From contig JBBDJB010000054.1 of assembly GCA_040880125.1 (NCBI GenBank), positions 62,001 to 126,000 of the forward strand: 64,000 bases of DNA. The letters run 5' to 3'. The number at the start of each line of letters is the position of its first letter. The stretch's first letter is position 1. Both the position numbers and the translations under genes were made by a program. The stretch comes from JBBDJB01 sp040880125 (GTDB taxonomy: Bacteria > Planctomycetota > Planctomycetia > Pirellulales > JBBDJB01). Below are positions 35,459 to 45,653 of the stretch, piece after piece. A model generated the notes under the pieces. The model worked only from the letters and a program-made list of their open reading frames with translations. It ran no database searches and was not told where the DNA came from.

Positions 35459-36313
35459 ATGAAGCTCTTCCACCACTGGGCCTCCGCCACGGAAGCTGTC
35501 GATCCTCAGGCGAATCCGTGGGGCATCCCGGCGGTTACGTGCCGAGCCGGGTCGAACGTCAGCCGCGATGATGCACGGCGCCAGGCCGCCGAGCGGGCAC
35601 GCCAAGTGGCCGTGGCCATCGGACAGTCGGAGCGGCCGCCGCGATACGCCTACGGCGATCGACCACTGTGCGAGGAGATCATCGAGGAGTATCGCGATGG
35701 CCAGGGGCAGCTCACCGCCGCGGTCACCCGCAATGCCTACGGAGCACTCGTGCTGAACACCGCCTTGGTGCTGTTCGCCGACATCGATTATGAGGATCGG
35801 CCCGGGGAGGTCCTGAAGAACTTCTTCCGGCGGCTGCTAGGCCGCCCGGTCACTACGCAGGACGACGAGATCATCGGCCGGGTCGAACAGCTCGCCCACG
35901 ACTCGCGCGACCTGGGCGTGCGGCTCTATCGCACCGCGGGAGGATACCGCGTGCTGGTCACGTCGCGCACGTTTCAGCCTGTATCGAAGGATGCCCAAGA
36001 CCTGCTTCACCGGCTCGGGTCCGATCCGCTGTACATCCAGCTTTGCCAGACGCAGGAGTGTTTTCGGGCAAGGCTGTCGCCGAAGTACTTTCGCTGCGGG
36101 ATCACACCGCCGCCGGCCCGCTTCCCCTGGGAGGATCCGGAGGACGAGGCGGACTTCCGGCAGTGGGAGAAGGTTTATCTGGAGGCCGCCCGGCCGTACT
36201 CCACGTGCACCTTCATCGAGTCGTTTGGCCCTGCATACGTCCACGAGTCGGTCACGCCGGTGATGGAACTGCACGACCGGCTGTCCTGCTCCGGCGGTGA
36301 GGTGCTTGCGTAG
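35459..36313 (+). CDS. Conserved hypothetical protein next to the restriction-modification pair
   Basis: 284 residues from the ATG at 35459 (a longer start at 35417 is possible). Soluble, no signal peptide. It contains LVLFADIDYEDRPGE at about 105-119 and GVRLYRTAGGYRVLVTS at about 160-176, two segments resembling the first two motifs of primase-polymerase folds (hhhDxD, then sGxxxHV-like). The later part has paired cysteines (CQTQECF, YFRCG) and ends VHESVTPVMELHD. I recall similar proteins being annotated only as hypothetical. Whether it belongs to the preceding restriction pair is unclear; codon use here is more like the host. Confidence 0.65.
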   Translation: MKLFHHWASATEAVDPQANPWGIPAVTCRAGSNVSRDDARRQAAERARQVAVAIGQSERPPRYAYGDRPLCEEIIEEYRDGQGQLTAAVTRNAYGALVLNTALVLFADIDYEDRPGEVLKNFFRRLLGRPVTTQDDEIIGRVEQLAHDSRDLGVRLYRTAGGYRVLVTSRTFQPVSKDAQDLLHRLGSDPLYIQLCQTQECFRARLSPKYFRCGITPPPARFPWEDPEDEADFRQWEKVYLEAARPYSTCTFIESFGPAYVHESVTPVMELHDRLSCSGGEVLA

Positions 36314-36539
36314 AGCGCTGCGAAAGCGGGTGACGCTTCGCAACGATGCGGTGGATGTGCCGGTTTTCCGCGGAAGCTTGCGGCGGCATCGCCCGCGCAT
36401 CACAATAAGGCCCATCATAAGACCCATCGCTGTTGGGGGCCGCTTGTCTATGGCCATCGCCTGTATTCTTGATCGTCGGCGGTCCGTCATCATCAGTGCG
36501 ACTGGTACCTAAGTTCTCTTCTTCCGGCGTCCGCCCATC

Positions 36540-38078
<1,539 letters not shown>

Positions 38079-38100
38079 TCGCGGTACTGAGTTTGTTCAT

Positions 38101-38262
38101 TCCCTCTCCCCGCCGGGGAGAGGGTTAGGGAGAGGGGGTACAAATCCACGGCGCCGTCTGTCTACGCTCGTTCACGTAGCTGAAGTCTTTGAGCGCAAAA
38201 AAGCTGAATTCTCACGAATCAAACGACACCCTCTCCCCAGCCCTCTCCCAAAGGGAGAGGGT
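38101..38262. repeat. Repeats B, D, B after comM
   Basis: Repeat B is at 38101-38138 and again at 38228-38262, with a long interrupted repeat D (AGCTGAAGTC ... GCTGAATTCTCACGA) at about 38174-38221. The 222-base gap between comM and the convergent hydrolase gene is mostly repeat. Confidence 0.8.
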
Positions 38263-38300
38263 GTAACTCGAAGTCTCCGTCTGAATTCCGGACCACGTCT

Positions 38301-39476
38301 TTATCGCGACCCTTCGCTTAGCTTCTCCACGGCAATGCGCTGAAACTCGCCGCGCACGTCCGAGCCGTCGCTGTTGCCGAAGTCGGTTCGCTGGATCATC
38401 AGCACGAAGATCATCTTTTTCTCCGGGTCGATCCAGCCCTGCGTGCCGAAGGCGCCGCCGTGGCCGAACGTGCTGGCCGAAAGCGACTCGCTCACGCCCT
38501 GCGGATCGCGCACCAAGCACCAGCCCAGTCCCCAGCCGCAGCCGGGCGTGAAGCCGGTCGACAACTTGCCGCTTTGCAGCGTCGTCATCGCGCGGACGGA
38601 ATCGGAACTGACGATCTGCTTCCCGTCGTGCGTACCGCCGTCCAAGATCATCTGATAGAAGCGGAACATGTCTGGGGCCGTTGAGAACAGGCCGCCGGAA
38701 GGGTTCGGCACGCGGTCGGGCGAGACGCGGTTGAGCCAGTGATCGGCCGCCGCCAGTCCCTCGCCGTCTTCGCCCGGGCGGTAAAGCGTGACGATCCGTT
38801 TTTGCTGTTCGACCGTCGGATGAAACGTCGTGTCGCGCATGCCGAGCGGCTGGAAGATTCGCTCGGCAAGGAACTTCTCGTACGGTTGGCCGGAGACGAT
38901 CTCGACGATTCGCCCGGCGACGTTCAGCCCGGGGCTGTATTGCCACCGCTGGCCCGGTTGAAAATCAAACGGCTGCGCGGCTAGCTCTTGGGCCGTTTGG
39001 GCGAGCGAGCCTTCGCACTGCTGACTGCCGCCCAGTCCCGAGGTGTGCGTGAGCAAATGTCGGATGGTCAGCTCGCGGACCGGCTCGCCGGCGCGGAGCT
39101 TGGCCTCGGCAAACGCCGGGATGTATTTCTCGACCGGATCGTCGATCGACAGCTTGCCCTCGTCCTGCAGGATCATCATGGCGGTGGCGGTGATCGGCTT
39201 GGTCATCGACGCGATGCAGAACATCGAGTCCTCTTGCATGGGCGTGTTCTCTTCGACGTCCGCCTTGCCCACCGCCGAAAGGTGCACGATCTTGCCGTTG
39301 TGCCCGACCAGCGTGACCGCGCCGGACATCTGATCTTGCTGGACATACTGCCGCATCCGCGCGGAGATTGCTTCGAACTGGGAATCTTGTGCCGCGGCGA
39401 GGCTCGCCGACAGAATCAGCGCTAGCAGGGCCAATGTTAATCGTTGGAAGGAAGACCGCCGGCTAGATCGAATCAT
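38301..39476 (-). CDS. Exported serine hydrolase of beta-lactamase class C fold
   Basis: 391 residues from the ATG at 39476 (GTGGAGAG ribosome-binding site). Signal peptide about 1-29. The S-x-x-K nucleophile motif is Ser90-Met-Thr-Lys93. WQYSPG supplies the Tyr-x-x motif, and FGHGGAFGTQGW at the C-terminal side matches the third motif region. PF00144 members act as penicillin-binding-protein-like peptidases or esterases; the substrate of this one is unknown. The gene stands alone between repeat-rich gaps. Confidence 0.88.
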   Translation of the reverse strand: MIRSSRRSSFQRLTLALLALILSASLAAAQDSQFEAISARMRQYVQQDQMSGAVTLVGHNGKIVHLSAVGKADVEENTPMQEDSMFCIASMTKPITATAMMILQDEGKLSIDDPVEKYIPAFAEAKLRAGEPVRELTIRHLLTHTSGLGGSQQCEGSLAQTAQELAAQPFDFQPGQRWQYSPGLNVAGRIVEIVSGQPYEKFLAERIFQPLGMRDTTFHPTVEQQKRIVTLYRPGEDGEGLAAADHWLNRVSPDRVPNPSGGLFSTAPDMFRFYQMILDGGTHDGKQIVSSDSVRAMTTLQSGKLSTGFTPGCGWGLGWCLVRDPQGVSESLSASTFGHGGAFGTQGWIDPEKKMIFVLMIQRTDFGNSDGSDVRGEFQRIAVEKLSEGSR

Positions 39477-39727
39477 CGCTGTCTCTCCACGACGTGTTTG
39501 GGGAGCGTTTCCGCGAGGGTGTTGAAGTCGGGCGGCTGTTAGCGTAACGTCCCGCAAATCCGCAACGCAAGCTTCTCAAAGAACGCCAAGCCGGCATGGC
39601 GGCTCCGAGCCTGATTAGAACCGGCGCCTCCGCAGCCCCTCGCCGCCATTTCCCCTTGCCGGGCCGCGCCCGATGCGCGAGCATGAGGCGATACCTGAAT
39701 CGTCCCATCATCCAAGGAATCGTCTCC

Positions 39728-40255
39728 ATGTCCGATCGCGAACGCTGGATCGTCTACCCGCTTTTGTTTCTCGCGCTGGGGCTCGCATTGCGCGACAAGC
39801 TCACCCAAGTGATCCAGTGCGAGACGCTCATCTGCAATCGGCTGCAGATCGAGGATCGGCAAGGCCAGCCGGTGCTGGTGGCCGAGGCGGAATACTTCGG
39901 GCGGCGGGGCCAGCGGCCGCCCACGCCCGACTCGCTCGATTCGGCCGGGGCGCTGATGATCGTCGGGCGAGACGGGGAGCCGGTCGCCATGATGGCCGAC
40001 AGCGGCATGGGCGGGTACGTCTCGCTGTTCGATCGTCAGCGACGGTTGCGTGTCGACGCGGGACACTTTCTCGATGGGATAGGCATGCGAACCGTCAATC
40101 GAGAAAACCGCCCCGTCGCACCCTCGCCGTTCGTGTATCGTGCGCGGCGTCGGCCCGCGCAACCGCCGCGGTTTCCCGGAGAGCCACCCGCGCCGGAGAC
40201 GCAGGCAGAGGGGACAGAGGCAGAGGAGACGGAGGCAGCGGAGGATTCGCCGTAG
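39728..40255 (+). CDS. Membrane-anchored hypothetical protein
   Basis: 175 residues from the ATG at 39728, which has AAGGAA upstream. One transmembrane helix near the N-terminus (WIVYPLLFLALGLALRD). A beta-rich middle follows (CETLICNRLQIEDRQGQPVL, GALMIVGRDGEPVAMM), then a Pro/Glu-rich tail. No enzyme motif was found. The gene is transcribed toward the lipoprotein gene on the other strand. Confidence 0.6.
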   Translation: MSDRERWIVYPLLFLALGLALRDKLTQVIQCETLICNRLQIEDRQGQPVLVAEAEYFGRRGQRPPTPDSLDSAGALMIVGRDGEPVAMMADSGMGGYVSLFDRQRRLRVDAGHFLDGIGMRTVNRENRPVAPSPFVYRARRRPAQPPRFPGEPPAPETQAEGTEAEETEAAEDSP

Positions 40256-40280
40256 CGGACTTCGTGAGAATTCTGCCGTT

Positions 40281-41480
40281 TCACAACACCTGGGTGCTGC
40301 TGGAGAGGCCAGCAGTGGCACCCACGGCCGCATCCTCACGCGGGCCAAAGCGGCGCTGGCGATATAACACCAGGCCGTGCACCGCGTGATAGAGCGCGCC
40401 GCATTCGAGGTCGACGCCGCGCGTGTTCTGCAAAAGCTCGCACAGGTTCACCACGGCCCGGGTCACCCAGGGCTCGCGCAGCCGCTGGTCGTCCAGGGCC
40501 AGCGAGAGAAACTCCAGCGTGTGCCCTGTCGCGCCCAAGTGCGCGGAAAGGTCCGGCGAGTTGCTCGCCCGGGCGAAGTAGTTCACTGAAAAGGCGCCGC
40601 TGGGCTGCTGAAAGCGGCGCGCCGTCTCGATGGCCGCCTCGATCCGGTCGTGGCTGGCCAACCAGCCGCCGGAAAGCTCTGCCTCGGGATGTTGCTCCCG
40701 GTACTTCGCCAGCGCCATCGTCAGGCCGATCAGCCGGTGGCTCCCGCCGCACGCGCTGGAGTTCAAGTCCTGCTCCGCTTCCATGGCGATGATCCGCTCG
40801 AGCGACCACTGCTGTCCGTCGGCGGCGGTCCAGGTTTCATCGACCGGCAGATAGCGCGACAGCCCGATCAGCGTCCAACTCGCCTCCTTGCCTTCGAAGA
40901 TGTCGTGCTTCGCCTGCGCGACCAGGTCCGCCATCGTGAACGTTTGCTCGCCCACACGGATCGTGCGGTCCAACGAGACGTCCGCTTGCGACGTGATCGC
41001 CAGCCACTGGTCTTCGTGCCCCTGGCCCGTGTTGCTGCCGGGCTCGACCACCGCCCGGAGCCCCACGCTGCCGGGCCGCATGACCCAGCCATTCATGTTG
41101 CCGCCGTCGAGGACCCAATCGAGCGCCGGCACCCGCTGGTCTTCGTGGCCGATCTCGAACCGCTTTCCATAGGCCAGCACGCCGTGCAAGATCTGCCACG
41201 CCGCGTGCACCTCGGAGGTGAGCAGCCGGTCCTCGAACGTAAAGTCGATCACCTCGTCGATCGTCGCCCGAAGCTGCTCGTCGTTGGGAAGCGCCGCGGC
41301 GGTTTCGGCCGGTGGATGCTGCGAAGCCGGGGCCGGCTCGTCGCTGCACCCGGCGGTAGCCAGCAACATGCCTGCCGCAGCAATTAGCACCACGCCGGTT
41401 GCACTTCGGCATCGGGTGTGCAGCTTGCCAGCTTGGCCCGGGCGTCGTGAATTGCGAGGAAAGACCGGAAGCGATCGCAT
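40281..41480 (-). CDS. Planctomycete-type hypothetical lipoprotein
   Basis: 399 residues. The lipobox is LATAGC, with the lipidated Cys at about position 45 after a signal peptide. The body is alpha-helical with an all-helical toroid feel (repeated GG, EH, HxxE segments such as HGVLAYGKRFEIGHEDQ and CGGSHRLIGL). No catalytic motif is recognised. I recall that relatives in planctomycete genomes have been mislabelled as ADP-ribosylation-factor GTPase-activating proteins, for which I see no support here. The last 13 residues (GATAGLSSSTQVL) are translated from a repeat C copy at 40289-40323, so the original gene probably ended earlier. Confidence 0.7.
   Translation of the reverse strand: MRSLPVFPRNSRRPGQAGKLHTRCRSATGVVLIAAAGMLLATAGCSDEPAPASQHPPAETAAALPNDEQLRATIDEVIDFTFEDRLLTSEVHAAWQILHGVLAYGKRFEIGHEDQRVPALDWVLDGGNMNGWVMRPGSVGLRAVVEPGSNTGQGHEDQWLAITSQADVSLDRTIRVGEQTFTMADLVAQAKHDIFEGKEASWTLIGLSRYLPVDETWTAADGQQWSLERIIAMEAEQDLNSSACGGSHRLIGLTMALAKYREQHPEAELSGGWLASHDRIEAAIETARRFQQPSGAFSVNYFARASNSPDLSAHLGATGHTLEFLSLALDDQRLREPWVTRAVVNLCELLQNTRGVDLECGALYHAVHGLVLYRQRRFGPREDAAVGATAGLSSSTQVL
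40289..40323. repeat. Repeat C copy overlapping the end of a lipoprotein gene
   Basis: CCTGGGTGCTGCTGGAGAGG followed by the complementary CCAGCAGTGGCACCC. It supplies the C-terminal codons of the gene on the minus strand. A short repeat D fragment lies just left of it. Confidence 0.75.
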
Positions 41481-41807
41481 AAGTTCCTCGGTTGCAGCAG
41501 GTTAAGTGTTACCGGCGAGGCGAATCGCGCGGCAGCGGGAGTGGCCCTGGGCAGCAGTGGCGGGGCAATTCGGCAAAAACACACTCAGCGATTGAGCATA
41601 TCACCGGCGGAACCGGCCGCCTAGCTGCCTCGCCCCAATCTCTCTATCTTACGCCGTTGCAGCGGCCGAGGTGGCGAGAACCGCCGGACTACCTTTAACG
41701 TATCGAAGGCATACAATTTCAAGAACGACCCGGCTGCCGACGAAGTACACGTGGAAGCGTCGGCGAAGTCCGAAAAGTTAGATTCAAAGGTTTTCAGGAA
41801 CGATCAC
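41481..41807. other. Divergent intergenic region, no feature seen
   Basis: Lies between a minus-strand lipoprotein gene and the plus-strand Zn-peptidase gene. No repeats of the named families and no credible small gene were found. It should hold both promoters. Confidence 0.4.
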
Positions 41808-42491
41808 ATGTATTACGGCTTTGATCCGATGTATTTCCTGTTTCTGGCCCCCGCACTGCTCTTGGCGATGTGGGCCCAGGCGAAAGTCCACTCGGCCTAT
41901 GCCAAGGCCCAGGAGGTGCCCGCCCGGCTGAGCGGGGCGGCCGCCGCGCGGCACGTGCTGGACTCCGCCGGTTTGACGGACGTGGCCATCGAACAGGTTC
42001 CGGGCCACATGAGCGACCATTACGATCCTCGGCACAAGGTGCTGCGGCTTAGTCCGCAGGTGTATTCCTCGCGTTCGATGGCGGCCGTCGGCATTGCCGC
42101 GCACGAGGCGGGCCACGCCCTGCAGGACGCCAAGAACTATGCGCCGCTGGTGATCCGCAATATGGCGGTGCCGGCCGCCGGCTTCGGTAGCAGTGGTGGG
42201 ATCCTCCTGTTGATTCTCGGGGCCGTGCTTGGTTGGGCTGCCCTGATTTATGTCGGTATCGCGCTGTACGCCTGCGTGGTGGCATTTCAGGTGATCAATC
42301 TGCCGGTGGAGTTTAACGCCAGCAGTCGGGCGAAGGCGCAGCTTGTCTCGCTGGGCATCGTCGACGCCAACCAGATGACGCACGTCGACAAGGTGCTCAA
42401 CGCCGCCGCCCTGACGTACGTCGCCGCTACGCTGCAGGCGATCCTCACGTTGCTGTACTTTGTTTTCCGGTTTGCCGGCTCGAGGAATTGA
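41808..42491 (+). CDS. Membrane zinc metallopeptidase (YugP family)
   Basis: 227 residues from the ATG at 41808 (AGGAA upstream). HEAGH at residues 99-103 is the zinc site of the Zn-peptidase-2 family (PF04298). Hydrophobic segments at about 9-24 and two more after 120 (GGILLLILGAVLGWAALIYV and the C-terminal LQAILTLLYFVF) make it an integral membrane protein. Family members are widespread and poorly characterised. A repeat B pair follows it. Confidence 0.88.
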   Translation: MYYGFDPMYFLFLAPALLLAMWAQAKVHSAYAKAQEVPARLSGAAAARHVLDSAGLTDVAIEQVPGHMSDHYDPRHKVLRLSPQVYSSRSMAAVGIAAHEAGHALQDAKNYAPLVIRNMAVPAAGFGSSGGILLLILGAVLGWAALIYVGIALYACVVAFQVINLPVEFNASSRAKAQLVSLGIVDANQMTHVDKVLNAAALTYVAATLQAILTLLYFVFRFAGSRN

Positions 42492-42512
42492 GCATCGGGT
42501 GGATCACCTTGT

Positions 42513-42587
42513 TCTCCCTCTACCTCTGGGAGAGGGCCGGCCGCCCTCAAACTCCCTCTCCCTCTGGGAGAGGGCCGGGGAGAGGGT
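42513..42587. repeat. Two repeat B copies
   Basis: The first, shorter copy is at 42513-42542 and the second, fuller one at 42552-42587 (CTCCCTCTCCCTCTGGGAGA then GGGCCGGGGAGAGGG). They lie between convergent genes. Confidence 0.8.
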
Positions 42588-42657
42588 TTTGGCCCCGCTA
42601 TCGGTAATCGGATCCGATCCACTGCGTGGCTGAGACCGCGCCACAGCACAACGTTCC

Positions 42658-43857
42658 TCACCGCCGCGCCCGATCGTGCGACAGCGGCAGCCATTGGCCC
42701 CCGTCTTGGCTGCTGGCGACCGACTGCTGAATGAAGTACATCCCTTCAACGCCGTCGTGGACGTTCGGATAAACCGTATCAACCGGGGGGAACTTCTTAC
42801 CGCTCGCCGCCAGCACCATGCTGTCGTACGCAGCCCGATAGACGTTCGCGAAGGCCTCGAAGAATCCCTCGGGATGACCGGCCGGAAGACGGCAGGCCGC
42901 CGCGCCCGGCTCGTTCATAAACGGGGCGTTCGGGTCGCGGGTGTAGATCTGGTGCGGTTCGCCGTTGCGGCGGACGATCATCGCGTTGGGGTCCTCTTGC
43001 CGCCACGCGAGCGAGGCCTTCGTGCCGTCGATCTCGATGAGCACGTCGTTCTCGCGGCCATGGCTGATCTGCGAGGCGGTCACGGTGCCCAGCGCTCCGT
43101 TTTGGAAGCGGATCACCGCGTGCCCGTAGTCGTCCAGCGGGCGGCCTTCGACGTACGTCTTCAGGTTCGCGCTGATCGACTCGGGCAACAGGCCCGTCAT
43201 GTACCGGGCCAGGTTATAGGCGTGCGTGGCGATGTCGCCGAAACAGCCGGCCGCGCCGCTGCGTTTCGGGTCGGTTCGCCACGAGGCCTGCTTGTTGTCT
43301 TCCGATTCGAGCCGCGAGCGCAGCCAGCCCTGGATGTAGATCGCCCGAATGGCGTTGATCTCGCCCAGCTCACCGCTAAGCACCATCTGCCGGGCTTGCC
43401 GCACCAGCGGATACCCGGTGTAGTTATGCGTCAGCGCGAAGACCTGCCCCGGCCGCGCGTCGACCACTTTGGCGAGCTGTTCCGCCTGATCCAGATCGAA
43501 GGTCATCGGCTTGTCGCAGATCACGTGGAAGCCGGCCTCAAGCGCCGCTTTGGCGATGGGGAAGTGCGTGTGGTTGGGCGTGGCGACCGTGACGAAGTCG
43601 ATCCGCTGGTCCTCCGGCAGCTTCTTCTCGGCATCGAGCATCTGCTCGTACGACTCGTACGCCCGATCGGCTTGGATATCGTAATCCGGGGCGGACGCCT
43701 TCGCCTTTTTCGGGTCGGACGATAGGGCTCCGGCGACCAGGGCGGCGCGGTTATCCAGCACGGCGGCCGTGGCGTGCACGCGGCCGATGAAGCTTCCCTG
43801 GCCTCCACCGACCAGAGCCATACGCAGCTTTCGATTGAGATCTCCGTTGGTGGCCAT
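42658..43857 (-). CDS. Gfo/Idh/MocA-family oxidoreductase
   Basis: 399 residues. Rossmann N-terminus MALVGGGQGSFIGRVH at about 13-28, then VTVATPNHTHFPIAKAALEAG and the signature CDKP (Cys-Asp-Lys-Pro). The catalytic His lies in the DIATHAYNLARY helix. The enzyme probably oxidises a sugar or inositol derivative with NAD(P). Planctomycetes carry very many such genes, and nothing nearby tells the substrate. No signal peptide is visible. Confidence 0.92.
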   Translation of the reverse strand: MATNGDLNRKLRMALVGGGQGSFIGRVHATAAVLDNRAALVAGALSSDPKKAKASAPDYDIQADRAYESYEQMLDAEKKLPEDQRIDFVTVATPNHTHFPIAKAALEAGFHVICDKPMTFDLDQAEQLAKVVDARPGQVFALTHNYTGYPLVRQARQMVLSGELGEINAIRAIYIQGWLRSRLESEDNKQASWRTDPKRSGAAGCFGDIATHAYNLARYMTGLLPESISANLKTYVEGRPLDDYGHAVIRFQNGALGTVTASQISHGRENDVLIEIDGTKASLAWRQEDPNAMIVRRNGEPHQIYTRDPNAPFMNEPGAAACRLPAGHPEGFFEAFANVYRAAYDSMVLAASGKKFPPVDTVYPNVHDGVEGMYFIQQSVASSQDGGQWLPLSHDRARR

Positions 43858-44199
43858 GTTGAGAATATCCTTTGATTCGAAATGGAAAATGGATGGACCT
43901 CACCGCCCGGCGACCGGACCAATCGTTGTAGCAAAAGCGGTTGGCCGCGTCATTCGTGCCCCATTGAAATCGCCCTGCGGTCGATCGGGCCGGGCCGAAA
44001 ACCGCCAGAAGTTCGCCTGGATGGCGCCGTTTGCGACCGATAGGATGGAATAGGACTTGCTGGTACACGCCTTCCGCGGGCGCCGGCTCGGAACGAAGCC
44101 GTCGCGAGTGGGAATACATTCGCGGCTGAACTCTCACGAGTCCAGCTACGGCGGACCCTACACATCTACACAGACCCGTCGCTTGCGGAGGCCTGCCCT
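43858..44199. other. Divergent intergenic region with one repeat D copy
   Basis: Contains repeat D at about 44123-44149 (GCTGAACTCTCACGAGTCCA then GCTAC). The rest shows no gene. Confidence 0.5.
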
Positions 44200-44712
44200 A
44201 TGAACAGCATCAAGCAACCGGCCGTCTATCTTGCACTGGGGGCAGTGCTGGGCCTGGTGGTCGGGTTGAATGCAGCCGGGCTGTGGCCGCAGGTGCCGCT
44301 GCACGCGATGGCCACCCATGGCCAGGACAACTTCGCCATCGCCACCGGGCTGATGGACGAACGGGCCGAGGCGATCTTCTATCTCGACTTTCTGACGGGC
44401 GAATTGAAGGCGGCGGTCCTCGATCCGCAGATCGGCAAGTTCAATGCCTTCTTCGCCCACAACGTGGCAGCCGATTTTCCCGCCGCCACGCAGAATCCCC
44501 GCTACGCCATGGTGACCGGGCTGGCCGATTTGCCGCGGGGCCGCCAGTCGTTCGGCCGGTCTGCTCTGTATATCGCCGAAGGCAACAGCGGGCAGATCGC
44601 CTGTTACGCCATCCCCTGGAACGAAGCCCTCGCCAGCCGCCGGGCAACGCAAGCCGGGCCGTTCATCCTGCTCGACCGCCGGCAATTTCGCACCACGGCG
44701 ATCCGCGACTGA
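44200..44712 (+). CDS. Hypothetical exported or membrane-anchored protein
   Basis: 170 residues. The N-terminal 25-30 residues form a hydrophobic helix (YLALGAVLGLVVGLNAAGLW) that is either a signal anchor or an uncleaved signal. The rest is a small domain with the segments AIATGLMDERAEAIFYLDF and YAMVTGLADLPRG. The end FRTTAIRD is basic. Not recognised. It is followed by 445 bases without a gene. Confidence 0.6.
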   Translation: MNSIKQPAVYLALGAVLGLVVGLNAAGLWPQVPLHAMATHGQDNFAIATGLMDERAEAIFYLDFLTGELKAAVLDPQIGKFNAFFAHNVAADFPAATQNPRYAMVTGLADLPRGRQSFGRSALYIAEGNSGQIACYAIPWNEALASRRATQAGPFILLDRRQFRTTAIRD

Positions 44713-45157
44713 GTTTCTGCGACCGCCCATTGGGGTAAAAGTTTTCCCTCGCGCACCACACGGTGCTGGCACGCTGGCCAATCCGGCGCGCTTTCCAGGC
44801 GGGCCAATGTCCCCCCCATCTACGCGGCCCACGGTGTGAAACTAACCACTTTTGTGTTTGCTTAATCCCGCGATGCACCAAGGCGTCTCGCCGCTGTGCC
44901 TGGTGGCGGCTCGCTTCCGATCCGCCGGTGCGGGTGTCTTTGGCCACAGCTTTGGCCGAGCCCGAAAGAAGCGCGACCCCTCGTGGCGTGGACTGCGTAA
45001 CAACGCCAGGCGCTGCCGCTGCGCGCCCGGGGCGAGAATCCGCCTTCCGCCGCAGTGACGGCTTTTCTAAATTAGGTTGCTCAGAACCAGGCTTGTCCAT
45101 CCGGGAGTCGAGGCTCCTGTGCCCCGCCGGCTTCGATCACCAATTCAAGGAGTACAC
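44713..45157. other. Intergenic region, nothing convincing
   Basis: No open frame with protein-like composition and no named repeat. Several in-frame stretches exist but have arginine-rich shadow composition. Confidence 0.4.
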
Positions 45158-45625
45158 ATGATGAAGCGTTTCTCGATTCTGTTGGCCCTGTTTGCGATCG
45201 GCGGTTTCAGTCTGGCCGTTTCGGGCTGTGCCGATCCTGAACCCGAAGGTACCACCGGCGTGGCGACGACCGACGCCGATCACGATCATGAGCACGGTGA
45301 CCACGATCACGCGCACGACGATCACGACCATGCCGATCACGATCATGCCGATCACGATCACCCGGAGGCCGGCGACGACGCGACTGAAGAAGAACGCATT
45401 GAGGCCGCCCTGGCGAAGCTCTCGGCCGAGGACCGTCCGCTGGCCGAAGCCCAGGCGGTGTGCGTCGTCAGCGACGAGAAGCTCGGGAGCATGGGGACGC
45501 CGCAAAAGGTCGCCATCAACGGCAAAGAAGTCTGGATCTGCTGTGCGGGCTGCAAAGACCCGCTCTTGGAGAATCCGGACGAGTATCTGGCGAAGCTCGA
45601 CCAGGCCGAGCCGGAGACCGAATAG
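45158..45625 (+). CDS. His-rich lipoprotein with Cys-rich metal-binding-like domain
   Basis: 155 residues from the ATG at 45158 (AAGGAG upstream). Lipobox VSGC with lipidated Cys24. Residues 41-69 are Asp/His repeats with twelve histidines, a likely metal-binding tract. The C-terminal half (AVCVVSDEKLGSMGTPQKVA and VWICCAGCKDPLLENPDEYL, Cys102, Cys128, Cys129, Cys132) resembles a YHS-like or heavy-metal-binding domain. It probably chelates zinc or copper at the outer surface. A CDF exporter with a His-rich end is 5.5 kb away, but linkage is speculative. Confidence 0.8.
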   Translation: MMKRFSILLALFAIGGFSLAVSGCADPEPEGTTGVATTDADHDHEHGDHDHAHDDHDHADHDHADHDHPEAGDDATEEERIEAALAKLSAEDRPLAEAQAVCVVSDEKLGSMGTPQKVAINGKEVWICCAGCKDPLLENPDEYLAKLDQAEPETE

Positions 45626-45653
45626 TTCTCCGCAGCGAAACCTCACAACGGCG

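Noticed and set aside
40281..41480. ADP-ribosylation factor GTPase-activating protein label for the lipoprotein
   Set aside because: No ArfGAP zinc finger (CxxCx16CxxC) is present; it looks like an exported helical lipoprotein.
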